The notes beneath the pieces were generated by a model. The model was not told the origin of the DNA and ran no database searches. It was given only the letters and a program-made list of their open reading frames with translations. The translations under genes and the position numbers were made by a program. From NCBI RefSeq assembly GCF_030408915.1, contig NZ_CP047654.1:124001-188000 (forward strand): a stretch of 64,000 nucleotides of DNA, read 5' to 3'. Each line of letters starts with the position of its first letter. Positions within the stretch are counted from its first letter, which is position 1. Positions 1 to 8,208 of the stretch are shown piece by piece. The stretch comes from Corynebacterium guangdongense. GTDB lineage: Bacteria; Actinomycetota; Actinomycetes; Mycobacteriales; Mycobacteriaceae.

Positions 1-49
1 AGCTGGGCAAAGACAACGGGTTAAAGGTCGAGTGATACGTGTTCCGTAT

Positions 50-87
50 GGACAAAGGCGGGGCCCTTTAACCAGCGCCCTTTGTCC
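50..87 (-). terminator. Hairpin at the 3' end of the AbrB-family gene
   Basis: Arms GGACAAAGG (50-58) and CCTTTGTCC (79-87) are perfectly complementary and enclose the stop codon of the leftward gene. There is no long T run, so termination is inferred from position only. Confidence 0.35.
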
Positions 88-1150
88 CGGAACGCTCCGA
101 CCCGTCCGACCCGTCCGACCCGCCCAGCAGCCGCGGCAGCAACCCCACGACGGCGAGCACGCCCATGAGCCGGATCAGCTGGATCACGACCACCTCGGGC
201 CCGGCGCCGCCTTCGGAGCCGAGCGCGAGCACCGTCTCCAGAGCGCCGGGGCTGGTGGCCAGGTAGGCCTCGAAGTAGGTGACGCCCAGCCAGCTGGTCA
301 GGGGCAGCGCGCTCAGGGCGCAGGCGGCCATGACGATAACGATGAAGGCGATGGTGGCGGGCAGCTGTCGGGCGAAGGCCGCGAGGGCGGGCACCGAAAG
401 CATGCCGCCGCATACCCAGCCGACGGCGAGGAAGGACACCACGGTCAACGCCTCGGGCGGGAGCATGGTGTGGCCCTCGGGCAGGAACGCCGAGATCAGG
501 ACGGTCAGCAGCAGGGGGCCCAGCATGCCTGGCACGGGAATGTGCAGCGCCCGGGCGACGGGTTGGCCGATCAGCGCGACCAGCACGATCACCGCCATCA
601 TGAGCCAGCTGTCCTGGACCACCGGCGCCGCCGTCGCCTGACCGCCGCCCGGCATGGGCAGCAGGCCGGCCACCAGCGGCAGCGTCATTGAGACGGCGAG
701 CAGCCGCAGGTACTGGCCCAGCGCCACGTAGCGGGGATCTCCGCCGACCTCCGTGGCGATGGCGGGCATCATCGAGGCGGCGCCGGCCAGCATCGACAAC
801 ACACCGGTTTCCCGGCTGATCGACGGTTGCGAGCGGGCCAGCAGCAGGCCGCCGCCAACACCGATGCCGAGGGTGACCGTGGTGACGAAGACGCCGGCGG
901 GCAGCAGGGAGACGATGTCGCGTGGCGGGACGCTCACGAGCGGGACCGCCGCGAGGATGCCGATGATACCGCGGGAGAACTGGTAGAAGCGGGCGTTGAT
1001 GGGCAGCTCCCGGCCGCTGATCAGCGCCATCGACCCGGAGGCGAGGATCGCGGCCAGGATCCAGCCGGCGGGGACGTGCCAGTGATTGAGCAGCAGTCCG
1101 AGGGCGACCGACAGGGGAGCGACGATCAACCACCGGACAAGAGTGCTCAT
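68..1150 (-). CDS. AbrB-family integral membrane protein (putative transporter)
   Basis: A 360-residue polytopic membrane protein with about ten hydrophobic segments covering nearly its whole length. It resembles the AbrB/'ammonia monooxygenase' membrane family (two internally related halves). The substrate is unknown and the family name does not imply the Bacillus regulator AbrB. The C-terminus ends in a soluble Gly/Ser/Asp tail (GGSDGSDGSERSGTKGAG) encoded partly by tandem 9-bp units around 109-135. The ATG at 1150 has AGGAG about 6 nt upstream. It is divergent from the TSUP gene, with only 32 bp between the starts, so the promoters must overlap. The family call is fairly secure; the function is not. 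Confidence 0.75.
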   Translation of the reverse strand: MSTLVRWLIVAPLSVALGLLLNHWHVPAGWILAAILASGSMALISGRELPINARFYQFSRGIIGILAAVPLVSVPPRDIVSLLPAGVFVTTVTLGIGVGGGLLLARSQPSISRETGVLSMLAGAASMMPAIATEVGGDPRYVALGQYLRLLAVSMTLPLVAGLLPMPGGGQATAAPVVQDSWLMMAVIVLVALIGQPVARALHIPVPGMLGPLLLTVLISAFLPEGHTMLPPEALTVVSFLAVGWVCGGMLSVPALAAFARQLPATIAFIVIVMAACALSALPLTSWLGVTYFEAYLATSPGALETVLALGSEGGAGPEVVVIQLIRLMGVLAVVGLLPRLLGGSDGSDGSERSGTKGAG

Positions 1151-1182
1151 GGTCGCTCCTCATTCGTGGAATACTCCGACTC

Positions 1183-1944
1183 ATGGATGCTATCGGGTGG
1201 GGTGCGCTCATCGCAGGTTCCGCGCTGGCGGGGTGGGTCGACGCGGTCATCGGGGGAGGCGGGCTGGTGCTCATCCCGTTGATTCTCTCGGTGGCGCCGG
1301 GGCTGGCTCCGGCGACGGCGCTGGGCACGAACAAGCTGGCCGCGGTGTTCGGGACGGCCTCGGCGGCGGTGACGCTGGTGCGCCGCGTCCGGCCCCGCTT
1401 CACTCCCTTCTACGTGGTTCTGGGTGCGCTCGCCGCCGGGACCGGCGCCGCCACCGCCAGCCTGCTCGACGACGCCGTCCTGCGTCCCGTCATCATCGTG
1501 CTCATGCTCGCCGTCGGCGTGTACGTGGTGTTCAAGCCGAGCTTCGGCACGGAGGAGGGGGAACCCCTCGGGGCCCGGTGGCGTAGCGTCGTCGCGCTGC
1601 TGGCGGTGGCCGTCATCGGCTTCTATGACGGTATTTTCGGCCCCGGCACCGGGATGTTCCTCATCATGGCGTTCACCCTCATTTTCTCCCAGAGCTTCCT
1701 GCGCTCGGCGACGATGTCCAAGGTGGTCAACACCTCGACCAACCTCGGCGCGCTGGTCGTCTTCGCGATCGGCGGGCACGTCCATTGGCAGCTGGGCCTG
1801 GTCCTGGCGGTGGCGAACATCGTCGGCGCGCAGGTGGGCGCGCGGACCGTGCTCGGGGGCGGTTCCAGATTCGTCCGCTACGCCCTGCTGTCGCTAGTGA
1901 TTGTCATGAGCGTCCATCTTTCATGGCAGCAGATTGTCAGCTGA
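1183..1944 (+). CDS. TSUP-family (TauE/SafE) sulfite/sulfonate-type exporter
   Basis: A 253-residue membrane protein with about eight hydrophobic helices. The first half has the family pattern of a glycine-rich segment (VIGGGGLVLIP) and an ALGTNKLA motif near residues 45-52, and the second half repeats it with FGPGTGMFL and a conserved NTSTN stretch. TSUP proteins export small sulfur-containing or organic anions; the ligand cannot be told from sequence. An AATACT -10 element lies about 7 nt before the ATG, so the mRNA is probably leaderless. It is divergent from the AbrB-family gene. Confidence 0.85.
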   Translation: MDAIGWGALIAGSALAGWVDAVIGGGGLVLIPLILSVAPGLAPATALGTNKLAAVFGTASAAVTLVRRVRPRFTPFYVVLGALAAGTGAATASLLDDAVLRPVIIVLMLAVGVYVVFKPSFGTEEGEPLGARWRSVVALLAVAVIGFYDGIFGPGTGMFLIMAFTLIFSQSFLRSATMSKVVNTSTNLGALVVFAIGGHVHWQLGLVLAVANIVGAQVGARTVLGGGSRFVRYALLSLVIVMSVHLSWQQIVS

Positions 1945-1963
1945 ACTACTTATAGTCGGTCAC

Positions 1964-2167
1964 ATGAACATCACCATTCACAGCGCGACAGAAGAAACGG
2001 CCGATCAGATCATCGGGGATCTGGTGGAGCAGGCCCGGCTGCTGGACGTCGACGAGGTGAACGTCTTCGCGCCCTCGGATGTTCTGCCCCTGCTCGCCGC
2101 CGCTTCGGTAACGCATCCGTGGCTCCCGGAGGGCCTGCGTTTCCACGAGCTCGTCGCCGTGGCTTAA
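1964..2167 (+). CDS. Small conserved-type hypothetical protein (67 aa)
   Basis: A 67-residue soluble, acidic protein of unknown function beginning MNITIHSATEETADQIIGD. I do not recognise the family. The ATG at 1964 is preferred over the in-frame TTG at 1934 because TATAGT (1951-1956) sits 7 nt before it, as expected for a leaderless transcript, and because the longer form would overlap the TSUP gene. Its TAA stop shares the bases TTAA (2164-2167) with the stop of the convergent helicase gene. Confidence 0.6.
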   Translation: MNITIHSATEETADQIIGDLVEQARLLDVDEVNVFAPSDVLPLLAAASVTHPWLPEGLRFHELVAVA

Positions 2168-4452
2168 CTTCTTCTTTTCGTTCGCGCGGTCGCCTGCGCC
2201 GTCCACGGGTCCTCGGGCCAGGGGTGTTTCGGGTAGCGGCCGCGCATTTCCTTTCTCACGTCCTGGTAGGGCCCCTCCCAGAAACTGGCGAGATCGTCCG
2301 TCACCGCCAGCGGCCGGCCGGCGGGGGAGAGCAGGTGGAACAGCACCCGCACGCCCGCGCATTCCGGACTTGACGCGAGCCCGAAGCATTCCTGCAGCTT
2401 GACCCGCACGGTGGGCCTCCCGTCGGCGTAGCTGATCCGCGGGCGCGAGCCGCTGGGCACCGCCAGGCGCTCCGGCGCGAGCTCATCCAGTCGCGCCGCC
2501 TCGGGCCAGGGCAGCAGGCGCTGCATCGCCGGGTACATGTCCACCTTGTGAATCGGCGTCCCCCGGGCGACCTGCACGAGCTCCGGTGTGACGTCCGCGC
2601 CGCTTGTCGACGCCCACGGCTCACCCACCCGCTCATGCAGGAAATCAATGCGATCCCGCAGGGCCTGCGCCCTCTCGGAGAAGGTGAAGTCGGAGACGGT
2701 CACCGTCTCGGCCAGCGCCTCGGCGGCCTTGTCCGCGGGCACTCTGGTGGGGGTGGAGGACAGTTCGATGGCTCCGGCGCGACGGACCTGGCGGCCGCGT
2801 ATCTTGCCGTCGACAAGCTCGGCGACCAGCGCCTCCTCGACACCGACGGCCTCGAGCGCCTGCTGTTCCGTCAGTCGGGCGCCGGCGCGGATGGTGGCGC
2901 GGGCGCCGGTGCGCGAGACCTCGGCCACGGCCAGCCACTCGCCGCCGAGACCGAGGTCACCGGGGAGCCGGGCGCGGGTGCCGGAGGCCAGGAGATACTC
3001 CTCGCCGACCAGGCGGGCGACCTGGGCGGGGAAGGCGGCGGCGATGACCTGCCCGGCGGTGGCGGGGCCGCGATCGTCGACGAGCTTCCGGAAACGGGCC
3101 ACCTGGCGTTTGTCCGGACGGGCCTGGGCGACGTCGCCGCGGGGCGAATCCGCCAGCGCCGCCACGATCGGGGCGGCCTGGCGTCCGTACCTGAGCAGCG
3201 CGGTGCCGAGCCGGGGATCGACCGGCATGCGGGCCAGCTGGCGACCGTGCTCGGTGGCGTGACCGGCCTCGGTGACGGCGCCGATGCCGCGCAGGGTGGC
3301 CTCCGCAGCGGTGATCGCCGCGGCCGGGGGCGGATCCAGCAGCGGCAGCCCCTCCCCGCGGGGAGTGCCCCAGCAGGCCAGGGTCAGCGCCGCGTCGGTG
3401 AGGTCGGCGGTCTGGATCTCCGGCGTGATGTGCGGGGTCAGGTGGCGATAGTCGGACTCGCTGAAGGCGCGAATGACCAGGCCGGGGCCCTCCCGGCCGG
3501 CGCGGCCGGCGCGCTGGTCGGCGGTGGACTTCGCCTCGGAAACGGTGATCAGGCCGGTCATGTTCCGCAGCGCGTCGCGGCGCGGGACCCGGGAGAGGCC
3601 GGAATCGACGACGATGCGCACGCCGGGCACGGTCAGCGAGGACTCGGCGACCGCGGTGGAGACCACGATGCGCGGCTGCGCGCGCGGTGTCAGCGCCGCG
3701 TCCTGCTCCGCCGACTCCAGCCGTCCGTGCAGCGGCAGGCCGCCGGTGACGGCGACGACCTGTTCGACCTCGCGCACGCCGGGCACGAAGACCAGCGCGG
3801 ATTCACCGCGCTTCTCGACGGCCCGCAGCGCCTGCTCACCCAGGTGGCAGTAGAACTCGCGGCTGCCGGTGAGCCGACCCTCGTGTGGGGCGTGCTCGTA
3901 CTCCAGCGGGTGCGTCACCGCCGGAGTCGATAGGACGGCGGCGCCGCCGAGCAGCTCGGAGTAGCGGTTGGCGTCCAGGGTCGCGGACATGGCGGCGACG
4001 CGGAGGTCATCGCGCAGCTGGGCCAGCTCCACCAGCATGCCGAGGATGAGATCCGTGTCGATCTGGCGCTCGTGGACCTCATCGACGGCGACGGCGGCCA
4101 CGCCCTCGAGCTCGGGATCGGCGAGCAGCCGGCGCAGGAGGACGCCGGGGGTGACGAACTCCACCGCGCTGCCCGGGACGTGCTCCCCGCGGATGGAGTA
4201 GCCGACCGCGTCGGAGCCGGAGAGCTGGCGGAGGCGTCGATAAGCGGCGCGGACCGCCACGCGCCGGGGTGCAGTGACCAGCACTTTCCCGCCGGTGTGG
4301 TTGGCGAGCGCTGGCGGGACCAGTGTCGTCTTGCCGGTCCCGGGCGGCGCCTCGACAACGAGCGTGCCGGTCTGCTCGATCAGCTCCGGGAGCTGGGCGA
4401 TCGTGTCGGCGACGGGCAGGCCCGCACCGATGGTCTCGAGATCAAAGGTCAA
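2164..4452 (-). CDS. hrpB: HrpB-type ATP-dependent DExH RNA helicase
   Basis: A 762-residue superfamily-2 helicase. Walker A (PPGTGKTT) is at residues 36-43 and motif II is DEVH at about 124-127, followed by HERQIDTDLILG. Motif III (SATL) and a C-terminal domain with the QRAGRAGREGPG motif VI are present. The long extra C-terminal region beyond the helicase core is typical of HrpB, not HrpA. The start codon is TTG and overlaps the acetyltransferase gene by 11 nt, so the two are probably co-transcribed and translationally coupled. HrpB's physiological role is unclear in most bacteria. Confidence 0.9.
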   Translation of the reverse strand: MTFDLETIGAGLPVADTIAQLPELIEQTGTLVVEAPPGTGKTTLVPPALANHTGGKVLVTAPRRVAVRAAYRRLRQLSGSDAVGYSIRGEHVPGSAVEFVTPGVLLRRLLADPELEGVAAVAVDEVHERQIDTDLILGMLVELAQLRDDLRVAAMSATLDANRYSELLGGAAVLSTPAVTHPLEYEHAPHEGRLTGSREFYCHLGEQALRAVEKRGESALVFVPGVREVEQVVAVTGGLPLHGRLESAEQDAALTPRAQPRIVVSTAVAESSLTVPGVRIVVDSGLSRVPRRDALRNMTGLITVSEAKSTADQRAGRAGREGPGLVIRAFSESDYRHLTPHITPEIQTADLTDAALTLACWGTPRGEGLPLLDPPPAAAITAAEATLRGIGAVTEAGHATEHGRQLARMPVDPRLGTALLRYGRQAAPIVAALADSPRGDVAQARPDKRQVARFRKLVDDRGPATAGQVIAAAFPAQVARLVGEEYLLASGTRARLPGDLGLGGEWLAVAEVSRTGARATIRAGARLTEQQALEAVGVEEALVAELVDGKIRGRQVRRAGAIELSSTPTRVPADKAAEALAETVTVSDFTFSERAQALRDRIDFLHERVGEPWASTSGADVTPELVQVARGTPIHKVDMYPAMQRLLPWPEAARLDELAPERLAVPSGSRPRISYADGRPTVRVKLQECFGLASSPECAGVRVLFHLLSPAGRPLAVTDDLASFWEGPYQDVRKEMRGRYPKHPWPEDPWTAQATARTKRRS

Positions 4453-5041
4453 TCTGGCTGCGCTCCGATTCGCCCGTTCGGTTCAGGGTGCGCACGACGC
4501 GGCCGGGAACGCCCATGACCATGCTGTCGTCCGGGACGTCCCTGGTCACGACCGCGCCCGCGGCGATGACACAGCGGTCGCCGACGCTCACCCCCGGCAG
4601 GACCTTCACGCCCGCGCCGAACCAGCAGTCCTCGCCGATGGTGATCGGCTGGGCTCGCTCCCAGCCGTCGCGGCGCATCTGCACGTCCTCGACCGGGTGG
4701 CCGACCGTGATGAGCTGGCACTCCGGGCCGAAGAGCGTGCGCGCACCGACCGTGACCGGGGCGCAGTCGAGGATGGTCATGCCGACGTTGATGAAACAGC
4801 CCTCGCCGAAGCTGGTGTTCACGCCGTACTCGATGAACAGCGGCGCCCAGGTCTCGGGGACCGCGGAACCCGGCTTGAGGAGGGCGGCGAGGTGGTCGCT
4901 GGCGTCCTCAAGGTTCGCGGCGTCGTTGAATGCCTTGAGATGCGTCCAGCAACGCTCATGGACCTCGGTGGCCTCGGCGGAATCGGGCAGATACCACTGG
5001 CCGGAGATCATGCGGTCAAAGGAACGGTACTTGTCGGACAT
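4442..5041 (-). CDS. Maltose/galactoside O-acetyltransferase-like (hexapeptide-repeat) enzyme
   Basis: A 199-residue left-handed beta-helix acyltransferase of the LacA/Maa/NodL type. The N-terminal Mac domain has the R-x-x-x-x-YLPDS pattern, and the body carries hexapeptide repeats (for example IGEDCWFGAGVKVLPGVSVG) ending with VVTRDVPDDSMVMGVPGRVV. It should transfer acetyl from acetyl-CoA to a sugar; the acceptor is unknown. The ATG at 5041 is chosen over 5050 because CACAAT (complement of 5049-5054) lies exactly 7 nt upstream, matching the leaderless pattern. It runs into hrpB with an 11-nt overlap. Confidence 0.85.
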   Translation of the reverse strand: MSDKYRSFDRMISGQWYLPDSAEATEVHERCWTHLKAFNDAANLEDASDHLAALLKPGSAVPETWAPLFIEYGVNTSFGEGCFINVGMTILDCAPVTVGARTLFGPECQLITVGHPVEDVQMRRDGWERAQPITIGEDCWFGAGVKVLPGVSVGDRCVIAAGAVVTRDVPDDSMVMGVPGRVVRTLNRTGESERSQIDL

Positions 5042-5083
5042 GCGCTCCATTGTGCCCCACGCATTGTCGGGGGAGGGGGCCGA

Positions 5084-5089
5084 TACACT
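5084..5089 (+). promoter_or_regulatory. -10 box (TACACT) for leaderless alkB
   Basis: TACACT is followed 8 nt later by the GTG start of the alkB-like gene at 5098. On the other strand CACAAT (5049-5054) serves the divergent acetyltransferase. Confidence 0.55.
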
Positions 5090-5097
5090 CGGCGCCA

Positions 5098-5775
5098 GTG
5101 CTTTTCGACGACCTCCCCCGCCCCGCCACCCGCGTCACCGACGGCGTCGCCCACCTCCCGGGCTTCCTGCCGCTGCGGCGGCAGCGGGAGCTGGTCGCCG
5201 AGGCGCGCGCGATCGCCCGGAGCGTGGCGGGCACCCCGGTCGGGATGGAGCGCCCGGTGCTCGCCTCGGGGAGGATGAGCGCGTACATCCTGTCGCTGGG
5301 CTGGCACTGGTCCACCCGGCCCTACGGGTACGTGCGGCGGGTGGAGGGGGCTGACGTGCCCGCGCTGCCCGCCAGCTTTTCCGCGTTGGCCGGGGAGTCC
5401 GTGGATGCCGCGGCTGCCGTCGATCCCGCCCTGGAACCCTGGTCGAAGGGCCGGTTCCGGCCGGAGATCGCGCTGGTCAACTATTATCCGCCGGGTTCCC
5501 GGATGGGCCTGCACGTCGACGCCAACGAGGAATCCGACGCCCCGGTGGTCTCCCTGTCCATCGGCGATGAGGCCCTGTTCCGCATCGGCGGCACCGAGAA
5601 CCGCAACAGACCCTGGGACGACGTGGTGCTCATGAGCGGCGACCTGATCGTGTTCGGGGGGCCGAAGCGGCGCGCCTACCACGGGGTCGTGGAGGTGCGC
5701 GACCAGACGTCGCCCGCCGACTGCGGCCTGGCGCAAGGACGCATCAACATCACGATCCGGCAGAAGGGGTTGTAG
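5098..5775 (+). CDS. alkB: AlkB-family 2-oxoglutarate/Fe(II) dioxygenase (alkylated nucleic-acid repair)
   Basis: A 225-residue AlkB homologue, close in layout to E. coli AlkB. The iron ligands are visible as H-x-D in MGLHVDANEE and the distal His in RAYHGVVEV. The 2-oxoglutarate-binding arginines lie in RINITIRQKG at the C-terminus, and NYYPPGSRMGLHVD matches the family signature. It is expected to demethylate 1-methyladenine and 3-methylcytosine in DNA or RNA. GTG at 5098 is chosen from the TACACT box 8 nt upstream; the upstream TTG at 5050 is less likely. It is convergent with the SdpI-like gene across a 90-bp inverted-repeat region. Confidence 0.92.
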   Translation: MLFDDLPRPATRVTDGVAHLPGFLPLRRQRELVAEARAIARSVAGTPVGMERPVLASGRMSAYILSLGWHWSTRPYGYVRRVEGADVPALPASFSALAGESVDAAAAVDPALEPWSKGRFRPEIALVNYYPPGSRMGLHVDANEESDAPVVSLSIGDEALFRIGGTENRNRPWDDVVLMSGDLIVFGGPKRRAYHGVVEVRDQTSPADCGLAQGRINITIRQKGL

Positions 5776-5784
5776 CGGCCTGGT

Positions 5785-5874
5785 CGTTTCGAAAGGCCTC
5801 ATCCGCAGAGGACTCGCAGATCCGGTCTTCGTTTCGAAACCGCTCGCAAGTTCGGGGTGAGGCCTTTCGAAACG
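5785..5874. repeat. 90-bp inverted-repeat element with TTTCGAAA motifs
   Basis: Perfect 17-bp arms CGTTTCGAAAGGCCTCA (5785-5801) and TGAGGCCTTTCGAAACG (5858-5874) flank a 56-nt interior that contains a third copy of the core as the palindrome GTTTCGAAAC (5831-5840). It fills the space between two convergent genes (stops at 5775 and 5881), so it may act as a bidirectional terminator or as a protein-binding array. Confidence 0.75.
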
Positions 5875-5880
5875 AAGCGG

Positions 5881-6267
5881 CTACCTCCCGAGCGAATCCA
5901 CCATCCCGCCCGAGGCCCGCACGAGCCGCACTGTGTTGATCACCCACAGGGCCACCTGCAGCGTCAGCGTCCCGGCCGCCAGCCACCTCGCCAGCCCGGG
6001 CCAGAAGAACAGGGCGGCCACGGCCAGGGCGAGTCCTGCGATCCCCAGGCGGATGATCCAGGTCATCAGCGGGCGGGCGGCGGCGTTTCCCGCCTCCCAG
6101 GCCGCGTCCTCAGTGAGGTACCTGGTGCGCCCGAGCAGCAGGCCACGGGCGTCGCGGCGGTGCAGCGTCCCCCGGTCGTGCCCCCGCGCCGTCAGGTGCT
6201 GGGAAAAGGTCACCGCGACGATCGCCGCAGCCAGCAGGATGAATCCCATCCACTCTTCGGTGTTCAT
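5881..6267 (-). CDS. SdpI-like small membrane protein
   Basis: A 128-residue protein with an N-terminal hydrophobic segment, a soluble loop containing GRTRYLTEDAAWEAGNAAAR, and further hydrophobic segments. This arrangement, with the W-x-x-x-N-A-A-A element, resembles the SdpI/YhfL immunity-type family. Such proteins in actinobacteria are mostly of unknown role. TAGGGT (complement of 6274-6279) lies 6 nt before the ATG, suggesting a leaderless transcript. It is divergent from the SDR gene with 40 bp between the starts. Confidence 0.65.
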   Translation of the reverse strand: MNTEEWMGFILLAAAIVAVTFSQHLTARGHDRGTLHRRDARGLLLGRTRYLTEDAAWEAGNAAARPLMTWIIRLGIAGLALAVAALFFWPGLARWLAAGTLTLQVALWVINTVRLVRASGGMVDSLGR

Positions 6268-6307
6268 GTCCCAACCCTAACCAGAATCCTGTGCCACACT
6301 GGCGGGC

Positions 6308-7027
6308 ATGATCACCGAGCGTAAGACCGCAGTCGTCACCGGTGCCTCCTCCGGAATCGGAGCCGCCACCGCCCGAGCACTCGCCGAGGACGGCTGGCAC
6401 GTCGTCCTGGCCGCCCGCCGTACGGAGAGAATCGAGAAGCTGGCCGAGGAGATCGGCGGCACCGCCGTCACCCTCGACGTCACGGACCAGGAGTCGGTGG
6501 ACCACCTGGCCGATCTGCTGCCCCGGGTGGACCTGCTGGTCAACAACGCGGGCGGCGCCAAGGGCCTGGCCCCGCTGCAGGAGACGGCGATCGAGGACTG
6601 GCAGTGGATGTTCGACGTCAACGTCCTCGGTACGGTCCGGATGACCACCGCGCTGCTGGAGAAGCTGCGGGAGGCCGAGGGCCTCATCGTCAACGTCGGC
6701 TCCAAGGCCGGGCTGGACCCCTACGTCGGCGGTTCCGCGTACAACGCCGCCAAGTTCGGGGTCAGGGCGCTGACCCGTGCCCAGCGCCTGGAGGAGATCG
6801 AGGCGGGCGCGAAGATCCGCATCACCGAGATCGCCCCGGGCCGGGTCGACACCGAGGAGTTCTCCCTGGTCCGCTTCGGCGGCGACGAGGCGAAGGCCCG
6901 TGCCGTCTACCAGGACAAGGTCAACGTCCTGGCCGAGGACGTCGCGGAGGCCATCCGCTGGGTGGCCTCGCTGCCCAAGCGCGTCAACATCGACACCATG
7001 AACATCATGCCCCGGGATCAGGGCTAG
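6308..7027 (+). CDS. Short-chain dehydrogenase/reductase (YdfG-like)
   Basis: A 239-residue classical SDR. The cofactor motif is TGASSGIG (residues 11-18), NNAGG is at about 80-84, and the catalytic pair is Y-N-A-A-K near 144-148. The N-terminal RRxER element after beta-2 suggests NADP(H). The sequence resembles the YdfG/serine-3-dehydrogenase group acting on 3-hydroxy acids; the substrate is inferred only. CACACT (6295-6300) is 7 nt before the ATG. It is followed after 10 nt by the S4-domain gene. Confidence 0.88.
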   Translation: MITERKTAVVTGASSGIGAATARALAEDGWHVVLAARRTERIEKLAEEIGGTAVTLDVTDQESVDHLADLLPRVDLLVNNAGGAKGLAPLQETAIEDWQWMFDVNVLGTVRMTTALLEKLREAEGLIVNVGSKAGLDPYVGGSAYNAAKFGVRALTRAQRLEEIEAGAKIRITEIAPGRVDTEEFSLVRFGGDEAKARAVYQDKVNVLAEDVAEAIRWVASLPKRVNIDTMNIMPRDQG

Positions 7028-7037
7028 GCTGTTGGCC

Positions 7038-7331
7038 ATGTCTGAATCAGTCGCCATCACCGGCGAGTCCATCAAGCTGGGGCAGTTCATCAAGCTGGCC
7101 AACCTCGTCGAGTCCGGTGGCCACGCCAAGGAGCTCATCGCCGAAGGCGCGGTCAGCGTCAACGGCGAGGTCGACACCCGCCGCGGCCGCACGCTCGTCG
7201 ACGGCGACGAGGTCACCGTCGACGGGCGCACCGTCGTCGTCTCCGGCGGCGTCGACGGCGACAGCGGCGACTACTTCGACGAGGCCACCGCCGACGACGA
7301 TTTCGATCCCGAAAAATGGAGGAACATGTAA
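7038..7331 (+). CDS. S4-domain RNA-binding protein (YbcJ/YaaA-like)
   Basis: A 97-residue protein whose central part is an S4 RNA-binding fold: ITGESIKLGQFIKLANLVESG, then AKELIAEGAVSVNGEVDTRRGRTLVDGDEV. The acidic C-terminus is unlike short YbcJ proteins. It probably binds structured RNA; the target is unknown. TAGGCT (7025-7030) sits 7 nt before the ATG at 7038, giving a probable internal leaderless promoter inside the end of the SDR gene. Its TAA stop overlaps the ATG of the VOC gene (TAATG), so the two are coupled. Confidence 0.8.
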   Translation: MSESVAITGESIKLGQFIKLANLVESGGHAKELIAEGAVSVNGEVDTRRGRTLVDGDEVTVDGRTVVVSGGVDGDSGDYFDEATADDDFDPEKWRNM

Positions 7332-8134
7332 TGCCTGCTTTCGCAGCCACTCCCGGCATGCCCTACTGGATCGACCTGTCCAGTTCGGACGTCCGCAAGT
7401 CCTCCTACTTCTATTCGCAGCTGCTGGGGTGGGAGATCAGCGCCGAGCGCGAGGACTCCTCCTACCGCATCGCCCGCGCCGAGGGACTGCCGGTCGCCGG
7501 CATCATCCCGCACGACGGCTCGATGCCGGAAACCTGGGTGACTTACTTCCTCTCCGCTGACCTGGACGCTGATCTCGCGCGCGTCGCTGAGCTGGGTGGG
7601 CGGGTGCTCGGCGCCCCGACCGAGGTCCAGCTCGGCACCATGGCCGTGCTTGCCGACGCCACGGGCGCCCTCTTCGGGCTCATTGAGCCGGCCGGTGAAG
7701 ACGCCTTCGTCGCGGCCGGCGAACCGGCCACGCCGGTGTGGCACGAGCTCTCCGCCACCTCCAACCACGCGCAGGCCATCGACTTCTACCGTGGCCTGTT
7801 CGGCTGGGAGATCATGGCGCTGGGTGAGGACGACAAGTACGCCACCGCCATGGAGGACGGCGCCGCCTTCGCGGGCCTGCGCGATTCCGAGGGCCAGTTC
7901 CCGCCGCAGGTGCCGGGTTTCTGGCAGACCTTCATCGGGGTCGAGGACCTGGCCTACGCCTGCCGACGCGTCGTCGAGCTCGGTGGCGAGGTCATCCGCG
8001 AGCCGGCGAACTCCGAGTTCGGCCCGATCGCGATCATCTCCGACTCCACGGGCGCCACCGTCATGCTCGCCGAGGTTGAGGCTCCCGTCTACGAGGAGGA
8101 GCTCTCCGAGTCGGACGACATCCTCAACCTCTGA
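7331..8134 (+). CDS. Two-domain VOC (glyoxalase/bleomycin-resistance fold) protein
   Basis: A 267-residue protein made of two vicinal-oxygen-chelate domains (about residues 1-125 and 130-260), each starting with a P-x-W-x-x-L/I-S pattern. The layout matches the mycobacterial Rv0577/CFP32 group. The ligand is unknown. It is the first of three paralogues in the window (others at 40925 and 44976). GGAGG occurs about 10 nt before the ATG, which overlaps the upstream stop. A copy of the 71-bp inverted-repeat element begins 3 nt after its stop codon. Confidence 0.85.
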   Translation: MPAFAATPGMPYWIDLSSSDVRKSSYFYSQLLGWEISAEREDSSYRIARAEGLPVAGIIPHDGSMPETWVTYFLSADLDADLARVAELGGRVLGAPTEVQLGTMAVLADATGALFGLIEPAGEDAFVAAGEPATPVWHELSATSNHAQAIDFYRGLFGWEIMALGEDDKYATAMEDGAAFAGLRDSEGQFPPQVPGFWQTFIGVEDLAYACRRVVELGGEVIREPANSEFGPIAIISDSTGATVMLAEVEAPVYEEELSESDDILNL

Positions 8135-8137
8135 TTC

Positions 8138-8208
8138 CGGTGCCCGATTCCGCAGCGCCCAAGCATCGACCTGGGTACATGGAGGCGAGCATGCAGAATC
8201 CGGCACCG
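8138..8208. repeat. 71-bp dispersed inverted-repeat element, copy A
   Basis: Left arm CGGTGCCCGATTCCGCA (8138-8154) and right arm TGCAGAATCCGGCACCG (8192-8208) match at 15 of 17 positions when paired. The 37-nt interior differs from the other copies. It starts 3 nt after the VOC stop codon and its right arm includes the first codons of the alkyltransferase-like gene. Copies B and C are at 30554-30624 and 53006-53076. Confidence 0.85.
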
